From assembly GCA_036961445.1 (NCBI GenBank), contig JBALVO010000039.1, positions 1-31,257 on the forward strand: a DNA stretch of 31,257 nt, in the 5' to 3' direction. A model generated the notes under the pieces. It made no database searches and was not told where the DNA came from. It saw nothing but the letters and a program-made list of their open reading frames with translations. The number at the start of each line of letters is the position of its first letter. The stretch's first letter is position 1. Source of the DNA: JBALVO01 sp036961445 (GTDB lineage: Bacteria; Pseudomonadota; Gammaproteobacteria; Pseudomonadales; Halieaceae). Position numbers and translations under genes: made by a program. Below are positions 13,358-21,296 of this stretch, one piece after another.

Positions 13358-15157
13358 TTGTCTGCAGCAAGTCAACAGCACGTTATTGACAGTTTACCCG
13401 CACATTTACGCCCATTTGTGGCCTTGCAGGATTACAGCGCCTACACCCCACGGGATCAGGCGACCTGGCGTTTCCTGCTGCATCAGTTGCGGGAGAATCT
13501 TGGCCAGACTGCGCACCTGGTTTATCTGGAGGGTCTTGCGCGCACTGGCATTGACCTCGAGGAAATTCCGCACATTGAGCAGATGAACCGTTGTTTACAA
13601 GACATCGGCTGGCGTGCGGTCGTTGTGGACGGCTTCATCCCGCCCGCGATCTTTATGGAGTTCCAGGCACACCGGATACTGGTGGTCGCTGTGGATATGC
13701 GCAGCGCTCAGCACATGTTGTATACACCGGCACCGGATATTGTTCACGAATCCGCCGGACATGCCCCATTTCTGGTCGATGTGGATTACGCGGAGTTCCT
13801 GCAACGCTTCGGTGAGTTGGGTATGCGTGCCGTGGCCAGTAAAGGCGACATGGATGTTTATGAGGCCATCAGGCGTCTGTCCATCGCCAAGGAAGCGGTG
13901 GATTCAACAGCACAGGCAATTGCCGACGCAGAACAATCCCTGCAGGATGCATTTGCCGCCAATGAAACACCCTCGGAAACAGCCTTGTTAGCGCGTCTGC
14001 ATTGGTGGACGGTCGAGTACGGGTTGGTCGGGGATCCGGACGATTACCGTATTTTTGGCGCAGGACTGTTGTCCTCTCTGGGTGAAAGTATGGATTGCCT
14101 GGATGATACAGCGGTGAAAAAACGGCGTCTTACGGTGGATGCAATCAACTGCCCTTACGATATTACGCAGCAGCAGCCACAGCTATTTGTCACTAAAAGC
14201 TGTCGCCACCTCAGTCAGGTGCTGGAAGAGTTCGGCCGCCAGATGTGCGTTAATCTTGGCGGTGCCGCCTCGCTGGAAAAAGCGATCGCAGCGCTAACGG
14301 TTAATACCGCTGTCACCAATGCTGGTGTTGAAATATCGGGTCAGTTCAGCCGCGTGATAAAAGATGCGGTTGGCAATGCGACCTATCTGCAAACCGCTGG
14401 CCCCACGCAGCTGGCTTACCAGGGGGAGGAGTTGGCCGGGCATGGCACTGCGCAGCATGCTGCTGGCTTTGGCAGTCCGGTGGGACGTATACAGGCGATG
14501 GAGCGTTGCCTCTCCAGCTATACTGTGGATGAATTGCAACAAAACGGTATTGCCACGGAGCAACTGGTTTGCCTGGAGTTTTTATCGGGCATTACTGTTC
14601 GCGGTTTGCTCGCCCGCATTGTTCGTGCGCAGCAGAAGAATCTATTGTTGAGTTTTGAACAATGCACGGTCACGGCCCCCGATGGTGAGGTTTTATTTGA
14701 TCCTGCATGGGGTGTTTATGACATGACCGTGGGCGACGCTATTGTCTCGGTCTATGGTGGCTCCGCGGATCAACGCACATACCCCATGTATCAGGCCCCG
14801 TCTTCCCAGGTAACCGAAAATGTCGAGTGTGACGCGGCTACCAAAGTTTATTTTGCGCTATATGCAAGAGTCAGAACACTGCGCACCGCAGCTCCCGGCA
14901 GTGCCGCTGGGGAGGCTGCATTGCTGGTCGACTTGCTGCGAGATATCGCGGCGCAGGCTGCCGATGAATGGTTGTTACTGTTTGAAGGTGTTGAGCTGGC
15001 GCAGCAGTATGGCCTGGCTAAAAGCGATTACCTCACGCTGGTTGAAAGATTGCAGCGCTTGTCAGCCAGTAGCGGCACGACAGCTGTCAATGATCAGCAA
15101 GGTTGCCTGATCAACTACGGACTGAGTCGACTGGGAGTCCAGGCCGCGACTGTTTAA
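13358..15157 (+). CDS. Aromatic amino acid hydroxylase, long form (phenylalanine 4-monooxygenase-like)
   Basis: A 599-aa non-haem iron, pterin-dependent hydroxylase, expected to convert phenylalanine to tyrosine. The N-terminal half holds the catalytic domain. The iron ligands are visible as PDIVHESAGHAPF (H130, H135) and HWWTVEYGL (E220). FIPPAIFMEFQAHR at 93-106 and the GAGLLSSLGE segment at 234-243 also fit the family. Usual proteobacterial PhhA proteins are about 260-300 aa; this one has a 300-residue C-terminal extension without a domain I recognise, as in the long aromatic amino acid hydroxylases of Bacillus and Bacteroidetes. Start is TTG at 13358, with GGTGG 7 nt upstream; no ATG is available. 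The neighbouring HPPD and FAH genes support a role in Phe/Tyr breakdown. No pterin carbinolamine dehydratase is in the window. Confidence 0.88.
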   Translation: MSAASQQHVIDSLPAHLRPFVALQDYSAYTPRDQATWRFLLHQLRENLGQTAHLVYLEGLARTGIDLEEIPHIEQMNRCLQDIGWRAVVVDGFIPPAIFMEFQAHRILVVAVDMRSAQHMLYTPAPDIVHESAGHAPFLVDVDYAEFLQRFGELGMRAVASKGDMDVYEAIRRLSIAKEAVDSTAQAIADAEQSLQDAFAANETPSETALLARLHWWTVEYGLVGDPDDYRIFGAGLLSSLGESMDCLDDTAVKKRRLTVDAINCPYDITQQQPQLFVTKSCRHLSQVLEEFGRQMCVNLGGAASLEKAIAALTVNTAVTNAGVEISGQFSRVIKDAVGNATYLQTAGPTQLAYQGEELAGHGTAQHAAGFGSPVGRIQAMERCLSSYTVDELQQNGIATEQLVCLEFLSGITVRGLLARIVRAQQKNLLLSFEQCTVTAPDGEVLFDPAWGVYDMTVGDAIVSVYGGSADQRTYPMYQAPSSQVTENVECDAATKVYFALYARVRTLRTAAPGSAAGEAALLVDLLRDIAAQAADEWLLLFEGVELAQQYGLAKSDYLTLVERLQRLSASSGTTAVNDQQGCLINYGLSRLGVQAATV

Positions 15158-15214
15158 AGCAGTCGCCTTGCCTGTAACCGCGGATGCGTGTGTAGCCATC
15201 GCATCGCGATTGCT

Positions 15215-16204
15215 CTATTTGGCAGGCTGATAGGGCACTACCGTCTGGTCGATCTTGCCAAAGATGCTGTTGCCGTGGGCATCCAGCATCTCTATTTCGA
15301 TGCGATCACCAAAAGACATGAAAGGCGTAGAGGGTTTGCCGTCGGCAATAGTTTCCAGGCAGCGCACTTCAGCCAGGCAGCAGGAGCCGTTCACACTGCC
15401 GACATTGGATACCGTGCCAGAACCAATCACGGTACCGGTCATCAGTGAGCGGGACTTGGCACAGTGGGCAATCAAGGTGGGAAAGTCGAACGTCATGTCT
15501 ACGCCAGCATTAGGCGCTCCAATCAGAGTACTATTCAGTGTGGCGCGTAGCGGCAGATGCAATTTGCGGCCATCCCAGGCATCACCCAGTTCGTCCGGTG
15601 TGACCAGCACTGGTGTAAAACTGGTCCAGGGTTTGGACTGGTAAAAACCAAATTGCTTGCCCAGTTCGCCGGGAATCAGGTTGCGTAACGAGACATCGTT
15701 CACCAGGCCGATTAACTGAATATGCCCGGCGGCCTGCTCTGTGCTAACGCCGGCGGGAACGTCGTCAGTGATCACCACGACCTCCGCTTCAAAATCTATG
15801 CCCCAGTCCTCACTCTCTACCTGGATATCATCCCTGGCGCCGATGAATGCGTCCGAGGCTCCCATGTAAATCAGCGGGTCGTGCCAGAAAGAGTCAGGCA
15901 GATCTGCACCGCGGGCTTTGCGCACCAGTTCCACATGGGTGACATAGGCACTGCCGTCGGCCCAGTGGTAGGCGCGGGGCAAGGGGGCGTCGCAGCGTTG
16001 CGGGTCAAAATCAAAGGCATTAGCCACGCCGCCATCATTGAGTTGCGCATAACGTTGTTGTAGCGCTGGAGCAGCTTCTGACCAGATATCCAATGCCTGT
16101 TGCAGGGTATTGGCGATATCAGCAACAGCGACTGCTTTGGTCAGGTCACTGGAGACCACTACCAGTTGCCCGTCACGACCAGATTTAAGACTTGCCAGTT
16201 TCAT
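15215..16204 (-). CDS. Fumarylacetoacetate hydrolase family protein
   Basis: A 329-aa enzyme of the FAH superfamily, expected to split fumarylacetoacetate to fumarate and acetoacetate as the last step of tyrosine catabolism. Metal ligands are visible as DFEAEV (E139, E141) and VNDVS (D170). A conserved GxxxK-F-type region follows (QFGFYQSKPWTSFTP), then GSGTVSNVG near the C-terminus (the family's GTxxG region). Its ATG at 16204 overlaps the stop of the VOC gene in ATGA, with AGGAG 6 nt upstream inside that gene, so it is the third gene of the HPPD operon. It is closer to the bacterial two-domain FAH type of about 330 aa than to the 420-aa eukaryotic type. Confidence 0.9.
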   Translation of the reverse strand: MKLASLKSGRDGQLVVVSSDLTKAVAVADIANTLQQALDIWSEAAPALQQRYAQLNDGGVANAFDFDPQRCDAPLPRAYHWADGSAYVTHVELVRKARGADLPDSFWHDPLIYMGASDAFIGARDDIQVESEDWGIDFEAEVVVITDDVPAGVSTEQAAGHIQLIGLVNDVSLRNLIPGELGKQFGFYQSKPWTSFTPVLVTPDELGDAWDGRKLHLPLRATLNSTLIGAPNAGVDMTFDFPTLIAHCAKSRSLMTGTVIGSGTVSNVGSVNGSCCLAEVRCLETIADGKPSTPFMSFGDRIEIEMLDAHGNSIFGKIDQTVVPYQPAK

Positions 16205-16746
16205 GCTTGATCTCCTGTGAATTCCTTCTCATGCAGCCATGCAGCATGCTTTGGTGCGCGCTTGGTCTCGGCCCATTCCGCCAGCATGGCCGGTGCCACG
16301 TCGTGCAGGGTTTCCATTTCCTGGTCGGTGCAGGTGTTAACGGCCAGTTCCATACGGTGACCGTTGGGGTCGCGGAAATAGATGGACTGAAAGATACCAT
16401 GATTGGTAGGCCCTATAACCTCGATACCTTCCGCTGCCAGTTTTTCCTGTGCGGCAGTAAGCGCGGCCATATCGTCCAGCTCAAACGCAATATGCTGTAC
16501 CCAGTCGGGTGTATTGGGGTCACTGCCCATGGCGGGGGAATTGGGTAGTTCAAAAAATGCCAGGACATTACCCATTCCCGCGTCCAGAAAAACATGCATA
16601 TACGGATCAGGTGCCTTGGTAGAAGGCACCTGATCCTCGGCTATAGCCAGCACGAAATCCATATTCAGTACCCGCTGATAGAACTGCACAGTCTCACGGG
16701 CATCATTGCAGCGGTAAGCAACATGATGAATACGCTTAAGGTTCAT
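16201..16746 (-). CDS. VOC-fold protein between HPPD and FAH
   Basis: A 181-aa glyoxalase/extradiol dioxygenase superfamily protein with two beta-alpha-beta-beta-beta modules: RIHHVAYRCNDARETVQFYQRVLNM and VQHIAFELDDMAALTAAQEKLAAEG. Candidate metal ligands are H7 or H8, E66 (FFEL), H85 and E133 (DPNGHRMEL), which fits either a glyoxalase-type H/E/H/E or an extradiol H/H/E site. A short C-terminal helix (CTDQEMETLHDVAPAMLAEW) is extra. It lies 12 nt after HPPD with AGAGGGA before its ATG, and overlaps FAH by 4 nt, so it is surely part of this operon. It occupies the place where homogentisate dioxygenase or maleylacetoacetate isomerase would normally be found. The reaction is unknown. Confidence 0.85.
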   Translation of the reverse strand: MNLKRIHHVAYRCNDARETVQFYQRVLNMDFVLAIAEDQVPSTKAPDPYMHVFLDAGMGNVLAFFELPNSPAMGSDPNTPDWVQHIAFELDDMAALTAAQEKLAAEGIEVIGPTNHGIFQSIYFRDPNGHRMELAVNTCTDQEMETLHDVAPAMLAEWAETKRAPKHAAWLHEKEFTGDQA

Positions 16747-16758
16747 AATGATCCCTCT

Positions 16759-17844
16759 TTAAGCTGCGCTGTCGGAAGTATTCAGCACGCCCCGGGCTAT
16801 CTGGTCGCGCTCTATTGATTCGAACAGTGCCTGAAAATTGCCCTCGCCGAAGCCATCATCTTTCTTGCGCTGGATGAATTCAAAGAAGATAGGTCCGATC
16901 ACTGTATCAGAGAATATTTGTAACAGCAGTCGCGGGTCATTGTTGTCGGTGCAGCCGTCGAGCAGGATGCCGCGTGATTTCAGTTCATCCACTGGCTCGC
17001 CGTGACCGGGCAGGCGCTCCTCCAGCATCTCGTAGTAGGTGTCCGGGGGTGGTGTCATGAACTTTAATCCCTTGGCCTTGAGTCGATCCAGGCAGGCGGG
17101 TAGATCATCACAGGCAAACGCGATGTGCTGTATACCCTCGCCGTTATAGGCCATCAGGTACTCCTCGATCTGACCCTGACCGCCCGCTTCTTCATTTAGC
17201 GGAATACGAATCTTGCCGTCCGGGGAGGTCATGGCGCGTGAGGTCAGTCCGGTATACTCGCCTTTGATATCAAAGTAGCGAATCTCCCGAAAATTGAACA
17301 ACTTCTCGTAATATTCTGACCAGTAGGCCATGCGCCCACGGTAGACGTTGTGTGTCAGGTGATCAATCAGGTGGAAACCACAGCCCTCAGGATGGCGGTC
17401 CACGCCTTCAAGGTATTCAAAATCGATGTCGTAGATGGCGGTGCCTTCTTCGTAGCGATCTATCAGGTATAAAATGGCGCCGCCGATGCCGCGAATGGCC
17501 GGTAGTTTGAGCTCCATTGGACCCACCGGGATGTCCACGGGCTGCGCGCCCAGGTCAAGGGCGCGCTGATAGGCTTTGGCCGCATTTTTTACCCTGAAGG
17601 CCATGCCGCAGGCAGAGGGGCCGTGTTCTTCGGCGTAATAGGCAGCAGGTGATGAGGCTTCATAGTTTATGATGAAGTTGATGCCGCCCTGGCGCCAGAG
17701 GTCTACGTCCTTGGAGCGGTGGCTGGCAATGTGACTGAATCCCATCATCTCGAATACGGGTTCGAGAATGCCGCGCTCGGCAGCCGCGTATTCAACAAAT
17801 TCAAAGCCGTCCAGTCCCATCGGGTTGTCAAACAAATCTGCCAT
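16759..17844 (-). CDS. hppD: 4-hydroxyphenylpyruvate dioxygenase
   Basis: A 361-aa Fe(II) enzyme that converts 4-hydroxyphenylpyruvate to homogentisate. It has the N-terminal MADLFDNPMGLDGFEFVEYA typical of bacterial HPPD. The iron ligands are H162 (LIDHLTHNV), H240 (GIQHIAF) and E322 (IFFEFIQRK), practically at the positions known from the Pseudomonas enzyme (161, 240, 322). The C-terminal gating helix region (GFGEGNFQALFESIERDQ) is also present. The start ATG at 17844 has a strong GGAG 8 nt upstream; a longer frame to 17859 is unlikely. It is the first gene of the HPPD-VOC-FAH operon and is divergent from the Lrp/AsnC regulator. Confidence 0.95.
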   Translation of the reverse strand: MADLFDNPMGLDGFEFVEYAAAERGILEPVFEMMGFSHIASHRSKDVDLWRQGGINFIINYEASSPAAYYAEEHGPSACGMAFRVKNAAKAYQRALDLGAQPVDIPVGPMELKLPAIRGIGGAILYLIDRYEEGTAIYDIDFEYLEGVDRHPEGCGFHLIDHLTHNVYRGRMAYWSEYYEKLFNFREIRYFDIKGEYTGLTSRAMTSPDGKIRIPLNEEAGGQGQIEEYLMAYNGEGIQHIAFACDDLPACLDRLKAKGLKFMTPPPDTYYEMLEERLPGHGEPVDELKSRGILLDGCTDNNDPRLLLQIFSDTVIGPIFFEFIQRKKDDGFGEGNFQALFESIERDQIARGVLNTSDSAA

Positions 17845-17864
17845 TTTTGTGCTCCTCAACGCAG

Positions 17865-17993
17865 GTTATTACGGTGGCGCCTCTCAATAACGCCAGGGAC
17901 GCACAGCATAGCGCTCTGGCGACGGAATTATTCTCTTTTTCATCCTGTAATTATGCTATACGTAGGTGTGTTCCATCCAATTTTATCAATAAA
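17865..17993. promoter_or_regulatory. Divergent control region with two palindromes
   Basis: The 165-nt gap between hppD and the Lrp/AsnC gene holds two symmetric elements. GTTATT (17865-17870) and AATAAC (17886-17891) lie around a GGCGCC core in front of hppD. TTTAT-CA-ATAAA (17982-17993), a perfect palindrome, lies 16 nt before the regulator ATG. AT-rich palindromes of this size are typical Lrp/AsnC-family targets, so autoregulation and control of hppD are plausible. No clear -35/-10 pair stands out on either strand. Confidence 0.35.
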
Positions 17994-18009
17994 GGGGTGT
18001 TTTCTTGCC

Positions 18010-18471
18010 ATGAAGCTGGACAGAAAAGAAAGAGAGATTCTGCATGTTCTGCAGACAGAGGGTCGTATCTCCAATGTGGAGTTGGCGGAGCGGGTCGGGT
18101 TGTCCGAGTCTCCCTGCTTTCGGCGGGTCAAGCGCTTGGAGGAAAGTGGTCTTATCCGGGGTTACACCGCCAACCTGGACCAGCGTCAGCTGGGTTTGCA
18201 GGTCACCGCGTTTGTGCAGGTGTCACTGGATAAACAGGATGACAAAAAACAACGCGATTTTCTTACCCGGGTGGAGGCTGAAGAACATATTGTCGAGTGT
18301 CACGCCATGAGTGGTAGCGCAGATTTTCTGCTGAAGGTGGTGGCCTACAGCATGGACCACTTTTCGGAGTTGTCCATGCAGCGCATACTGAAGTTTCCCG
18401 GCGTGAAAAATATGGAATCAAATTTCAGCCTTATGGCCATCAAGCAAAGTAAGTCCATGCCGCTAAAGTGA
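18010..18471 (+). CDS. Lrp/AsnC-family transcriptional regulator
   Basis: A 153-aa regulator with an N-terminal winged helix-turn-helix (LDRKEREILHVLQTEG, ISNVELAERVGLSESPCFRRVKRLEESG, recognition helix about 32-43) and a C-terminal RAM/AsnC ligand domain (about 65-145) with the SGSADFLLKV segment that lines the effector pocket. Lrp/AsnC proteins usually sense amino acids. Placed head to head with the HPPD operon and close to the hydroxylase gene, it probably responds to phenylalanine or tyrosine; that is inference. The start ATG is at 18010 with AGGGG about 12 nt upstream. The frame continues upstream, but those residues do not fit the family. Confidence 0.92.
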   Translation: MKLDRKEREILHVLQTEGRISNVELAERVGLSESPCFRRVKRLEESGLIRGYTANLDQRQLGLQVTAFVQVSLDKQDDKKQRDFLTRVEAEEHIVECHAMSGSADFLLKVVAYSMDHFSELSMQRILKFPGVKNMESNFSLMAIKQSKSMPLK

Positions 18472-18485
18472 TGCCCCTGTGGTTG

Positions 18486-19322
18486 TTATTCAATCAGGCT
18501 GATGCTGTCGCCATCGAGGCTGATTCGGCGCTGTTTGTACAGTGCGCCGATCGCCTGTTTGAACACTTTTTTACTCACGCCAAATACCGCGTAAATCTCT
18601 GCGGGCGGGCTTTTATCGGTGAGTAGCAGGCGCCCGTCATTCGCCTGAAGTTCCTGGATAATGCGCTGTGCCACTGGATCGATCTTGCCTTTGCTGAAGC
18701 CGGGTTTGGCCAGTGTCAGGTCAACCTTGTTGTCGGCGCGAATCTGTTTTACATAGCCGTCGATAACCTGTCCCTTGCGCACAGGTTGAAATAATTCGTT
18801 GCTGAATAGCAGGCCCCAGGACGTATGGTTGATGATAGCCTTGAAACCCAACTCGGTTCTGTCGGCAATGATCAATGACACTTTTTCGCCCACCTGCAGA
18901 GCGCTGGCATCGTCTTTAATCCAGTGATCAATGCGGGTGGTGCCGGCCAGACGATTCTGGTTATCCAGATAAACTTTAACCAGGGTTTTTTGCCCCTTGC
19001 GCAAGTCGTGTTGCTGCTCGGCAAAAGGAATAAAAAGATCCTTGGGTAGTCCCCAGTCTACAAAAGCGCCGGTCTGGTTAACGTCCGCCACCTCCAGCCA
19101 CGCGACCTTGCCCAGCTCTGCTAAAGGTTGTTCTGTGGTGGCAGCGAAGCGACCCTCGGAATCGAGATAGATAAAAACGATCACCTCTTCGCCGACACGG
19201 TAGCTCGCCTGGTCCTCTTTGACGGGCATAAATACCTGACGGGACTCACCACCGTCGAGCACGACACCATTGGCTCGGGTGTCTATCACACTGAGCGTAT
19301 TGAACTGGCCTATTTGCAGCAT
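18486..19322 (-). CDS. CvfB family S1 RNA-binding protein
   Basis: A 278-aa protein of the CvfB/YitL family, built from consecutive S1-like OB folds (about 1-60, 65-130, 145-210; WLEVADVNQTGAFVDWGLPKDLFIP is the best S1 match) and a C-terminal winged helix (about 215-275, YAVFGVSKKVFKQAIGALYKQRRI). CvfB binds RNA and affects virulence-gene expression in Staphylococcus; the role in gammaproteobacteria is poorly defined. Start ATG at 19322, MLQIGQFNTLSVI, as usual for the family. It lies 36 nt after DUF4124 protein B on the same strand, and its end is only 14 nt from the end of the convergent Lrp/AsnC gene, leaving no room for separate terminators. Confidence 0.92.
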   Translation of the reverse strand: MLQIGQFNTLSVIDTRANGVVLDGGESRQVFMPVKEDQASYRVGEEVIVFIYLDSEGRFAATTEQPLAELGKVAWLEVADVNQTGAFVDWGLPKDLFIPFAEQQHDLRKGQKTLVKVYLDNQNRLAGTTRIDHWIKDDASALQVGEKVSLIIADRTELGFKAIINHTSWGLLFSNELFQPVRKGQVIDGYVKQIRADNKVDLTLAKPGFSKGKIDPVAQRIIQELQANDGRLLLTDKSPPAEIYAVFGVSKKVFKQAIGALYKQRRISLDGDSISLIE

Positions 19323-19358
19323 ATTAATTCCGGGTTATGGGGTGAGTGCAGGTGCGAG

Positions 19359-20006
19359 CTAATTGCCTATAGCGGCCCTGACTTTAGGGTCGTAACTCTT
19401 GCGTATTAACGATGCGGGATAGTTATTGCCAGGTAGTGTGGTGCGAATCGCGGCACTGCTGCTTTGCGCAGGTAGGCGCAGCGGCGGCCTGGTGCCCGGG
19501 TAATCAGCACCAGGGCGACCCGGGCCTGGATGGCCCGCAATAGGATGCTCTGGTCGGGAGTTGTGCTTGCGTCGCCACGAGTTGCGTCGGGGATAGTTGT
19601 AAGGGTTTGTGTATCGCGATGAAGAGTATCCGGACGTGTAACCGATAAACCCGGGGTTATAGTTCTGTTGGTATTCGTACGGTGACTGGTATTGCGGCTG
19701 GGTTTCGGACTGCAATTTGCGTATTTCCGCCCGGTGTTTCTCTCTGGCCATACGGTCAGAGGCCATACGATCGGTAGTCTCGCGCATTTCTGTCAGGCGT
19801 TGCTGCTCGATCTCGCTCAGCTGTGGTGCCTGGGCATCAATAATCAGGGTATCCACTACATTGTCACTATTGGGCTTGATATCGGTAAAGCTGACTACGC
19901 CCTTGTCATCTACTGTTCGATAAACGGTAGCAGCGAGGCTGGGCAGGCAGTACAGCAGCACCAAAGTCGGCGCTGCCATTTGCATTATCAGGTGCAGGGT
20001 CTTCAT
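19359..20006 (-). CDS. DUF4124 periplasmic protein B
   Basis: A 215-aa exported protein, paralogue of 8125-8607. The signal peptide ends near residue 25 (PSLA/ATV), then comes DUF4124 (ATVYRTVDDKGVVSFTDIKP), a charged segment with the shared TDRMASDRMAREKHRAE-type sequence, a Tyr/Gln/Asn/Ser-rich stretch (QYQSPYEYQQNYNPG) and a Pro/Gly/Arg-rich tail that looks disordered. Function is unknown. I chose ATG 20006, preceded by TATAAT at exactly 7 nt; the frame extends to 20117, but the added residues precede a clean signal peptide. No Shine-Dalgarno is visible. Confidence 0.75.
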   Translation of the reverse strand: MKTLHLIMQMAAPTLVLLYCLPSLAATVYRTVDDKGVVSFTDIKPNSDNVVDTLIIDAQAPQLSEIEQQRLTEMRETTDRMASDRMAREKHRAEIRKLQSETQPQYQSPYEYQQNYNPGFIGYTSGYSSSRYTNPYNYPRRNSWRRKHNSRPEHPIAGHPGPGRPGADYPGTRPPLRLPAQSSSAAIRTTLPGNNYPASLIRKSYDPKVRAAIGN

Positions 20007-20013
20007 GCGGATG

Positions 20014-20019
20014 ATTATA
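20014..20019 (-). promoter_or_regulatory. TATAAT 7 nt before ATG (DUF4124 protein B)
   Basis: A perfect -10 hexamer on minus sits exactly 7 nt from the ATG at 20006, matching the arrangement of the paralogue at 8615-8620. It suggests a leaderless transcript. No -35 is recognisable. Confidence 0.45.
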
Positions 20020-20103
20020 GAGTATCCGGGCACAATGCGCCGCTCATTGCGCCGCGCTCGCGCCGGTAAAAGTGAGTACTGCACATAAAGAAGGGTAATA
20101 TTT

Positions 20104-20144
20104 CTGACGTAGATCAAACACGTTGCTAAAAAGCACAGTAAAAT
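20104..20144 (+). promoter_or_regulatory. FNR/ANR-like box and -10 upstream of DUF2860-FadL
   Basis: CTGAC-N4-ATCAA (20104-20117; minus strand TTGAT-N4-GTCAG) matches 8 of 10 positions of the FNR consensus TTGAT-N4-ATCAA. TAAAAT at 20139-20144 can serve as -10, giving a start near 20151, so the box is centred at about -41, the class II activator position. No -35 is present, as expected. The leader would be about 113 nt and contains AATTGC/GCAATT arms (20169-20201). Confidence 0.4.
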
Positions 20145-20264
20145 AGCCTGAACTAATTTACCGGGGCTAATTGCAAGCGGTTGCGACAGACGTTAGCAAT
20201 TGATCTTTGGAATTTTCTCCAACCCTGAACACTCGCTATGGATGATGAAGCTGTGGAAAAGCCA

Positions 20265-21296
20265 ATGAATGCACACAAAGCCCCCCAACTGCTGCTGGCA
20301 GTCCTTGCGCTGGCAACTGCGGTGGCGCATGCGGTACCAGTAATACCTGAAGAATCAGGCTGGAGCGGCCATCTAAACCTGGGTGTTGGTGCGGGCAGTT
20401 CCGATAGCAATATGCTGGCCGGGATTAGCTCCATCGATCTGGGTGATGATACGATTTCCAGCCTGGAGGACAGTCCGGGTAGCGAAGATATCGTGATGCC
20501 TGTACTTCAGTTCGAACTGGCATATACCTTGGGAGACACTTTCACTCAGGTATACCTTGGGAACCAGTCAGCGGATTATATTAGCTTCGACTCCGCCACT
20601 ACCCTTGAGACACATTTGGGCGTTCGCCAGTATATTGCGGACATCGGTACTGTCGATATATCCCTCTCGGCATCCTCGTTGGCAACTGATGTGTGGAAAG
20701 ATCCTTATGTGGTCGACTCTGCGCGGGGCGACACCGAAAGGACCACCTCAGGTATTAATATTACCTGGGGAGACATTATGGGTTCATCCTTTGATTTTTC
20801 CTGGTCGTCCAAGGAAATTGAGATTGATGACGAAGAAAGTGGAGTGGCCCTGGACTTGAGTCGGGCTGACCAGAGGCTGTTGCGACGTGAGGGAAGGTAT
20901 AACCGCATTGATTTGTACTACGAGTGGGAGATTAACGAACATCATAGTCTGGTTCCCAGCATCGGCTACCTCGACTTTGACCTCGATGGTGATGCCATGG
21001 CCGAGGATGGTATGGCTGCACAGCTAAAGTACTCATATAAACGCGATCGCTGGCGTTTCGTTACCAATGTGTTCTATCAGGACCTTGAGTCCGATACAGA
21101 CAATCCGATCTATGGCGACACCCGTGAAGTGGAAACAATAGGCGGGTCGATTACTGGTTTTTATGCCAAGCCGTTCGGTCTGGAAAACTGGACAGCCAAT
21201 GCGTCGGCCTCCTATTACGATGGTGACAGCACTATTAATTTTTATGATTCCAGTTTCGGGCTGGTTTCTATTGGCATGTTTTACAGGTTTGACTAA
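20265..21296 (+). CDS. DUF2860-like outer-membrane protein
   Basis: A 343-aa exported beta-barrel. The signal peptide ends near residue 23 (VAHA/VPV). The mature start VPVIPEESGWSGHLNLGVGAGSSDSNML, with a following ISSL segment, fits DUF2860, a family of uncharacterised outer-membrane proteins known from Vibrio and relatives. The rest is amphipathic strands rich in Asp/Ser/Tyr, and the last residues GMFYRFD nearly end in an aromatic. ATG 20265 has GGAAA 8 nt upstream; ATG 20238 in frame is less likely. The stop codon TAA is directly followed by the ATG of the FadL-like gene, so the pair is translationally linked. Candidate FNR-type control lies upstream. Function is unknown, presumably uptake or envelope structure. 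Confidence 0.78.
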   Translation: MNAHKAPQLLLAVLALATAVAHAVPVIPEESGWSGHLNLGVGAGSSDSNMLAGISSIDLGDDTISSLEDSPGSEDIVMPVLQFELAYTLGDTFTQVYLGNQSADYISFDSATTLETHLGVRQYIADIGTVDISLSASSLATDVWKDPYVVDSARGDTERTTSGINITWGDIMGSSFDFSWSSKEIEIDDEESGVALDLSRADQRLLRREGRYNRIDLYYEWEINEHHSLVPSIGYLDFDLDGDAMAEDGMAAQLKYSYKRDRWRFVTNVFYQDLESDTDNPIYGDTREVETIGGSITGFYAKPFGLENWTANASASYYDGDSTINFYDSSFGLVSIGMFYRFD

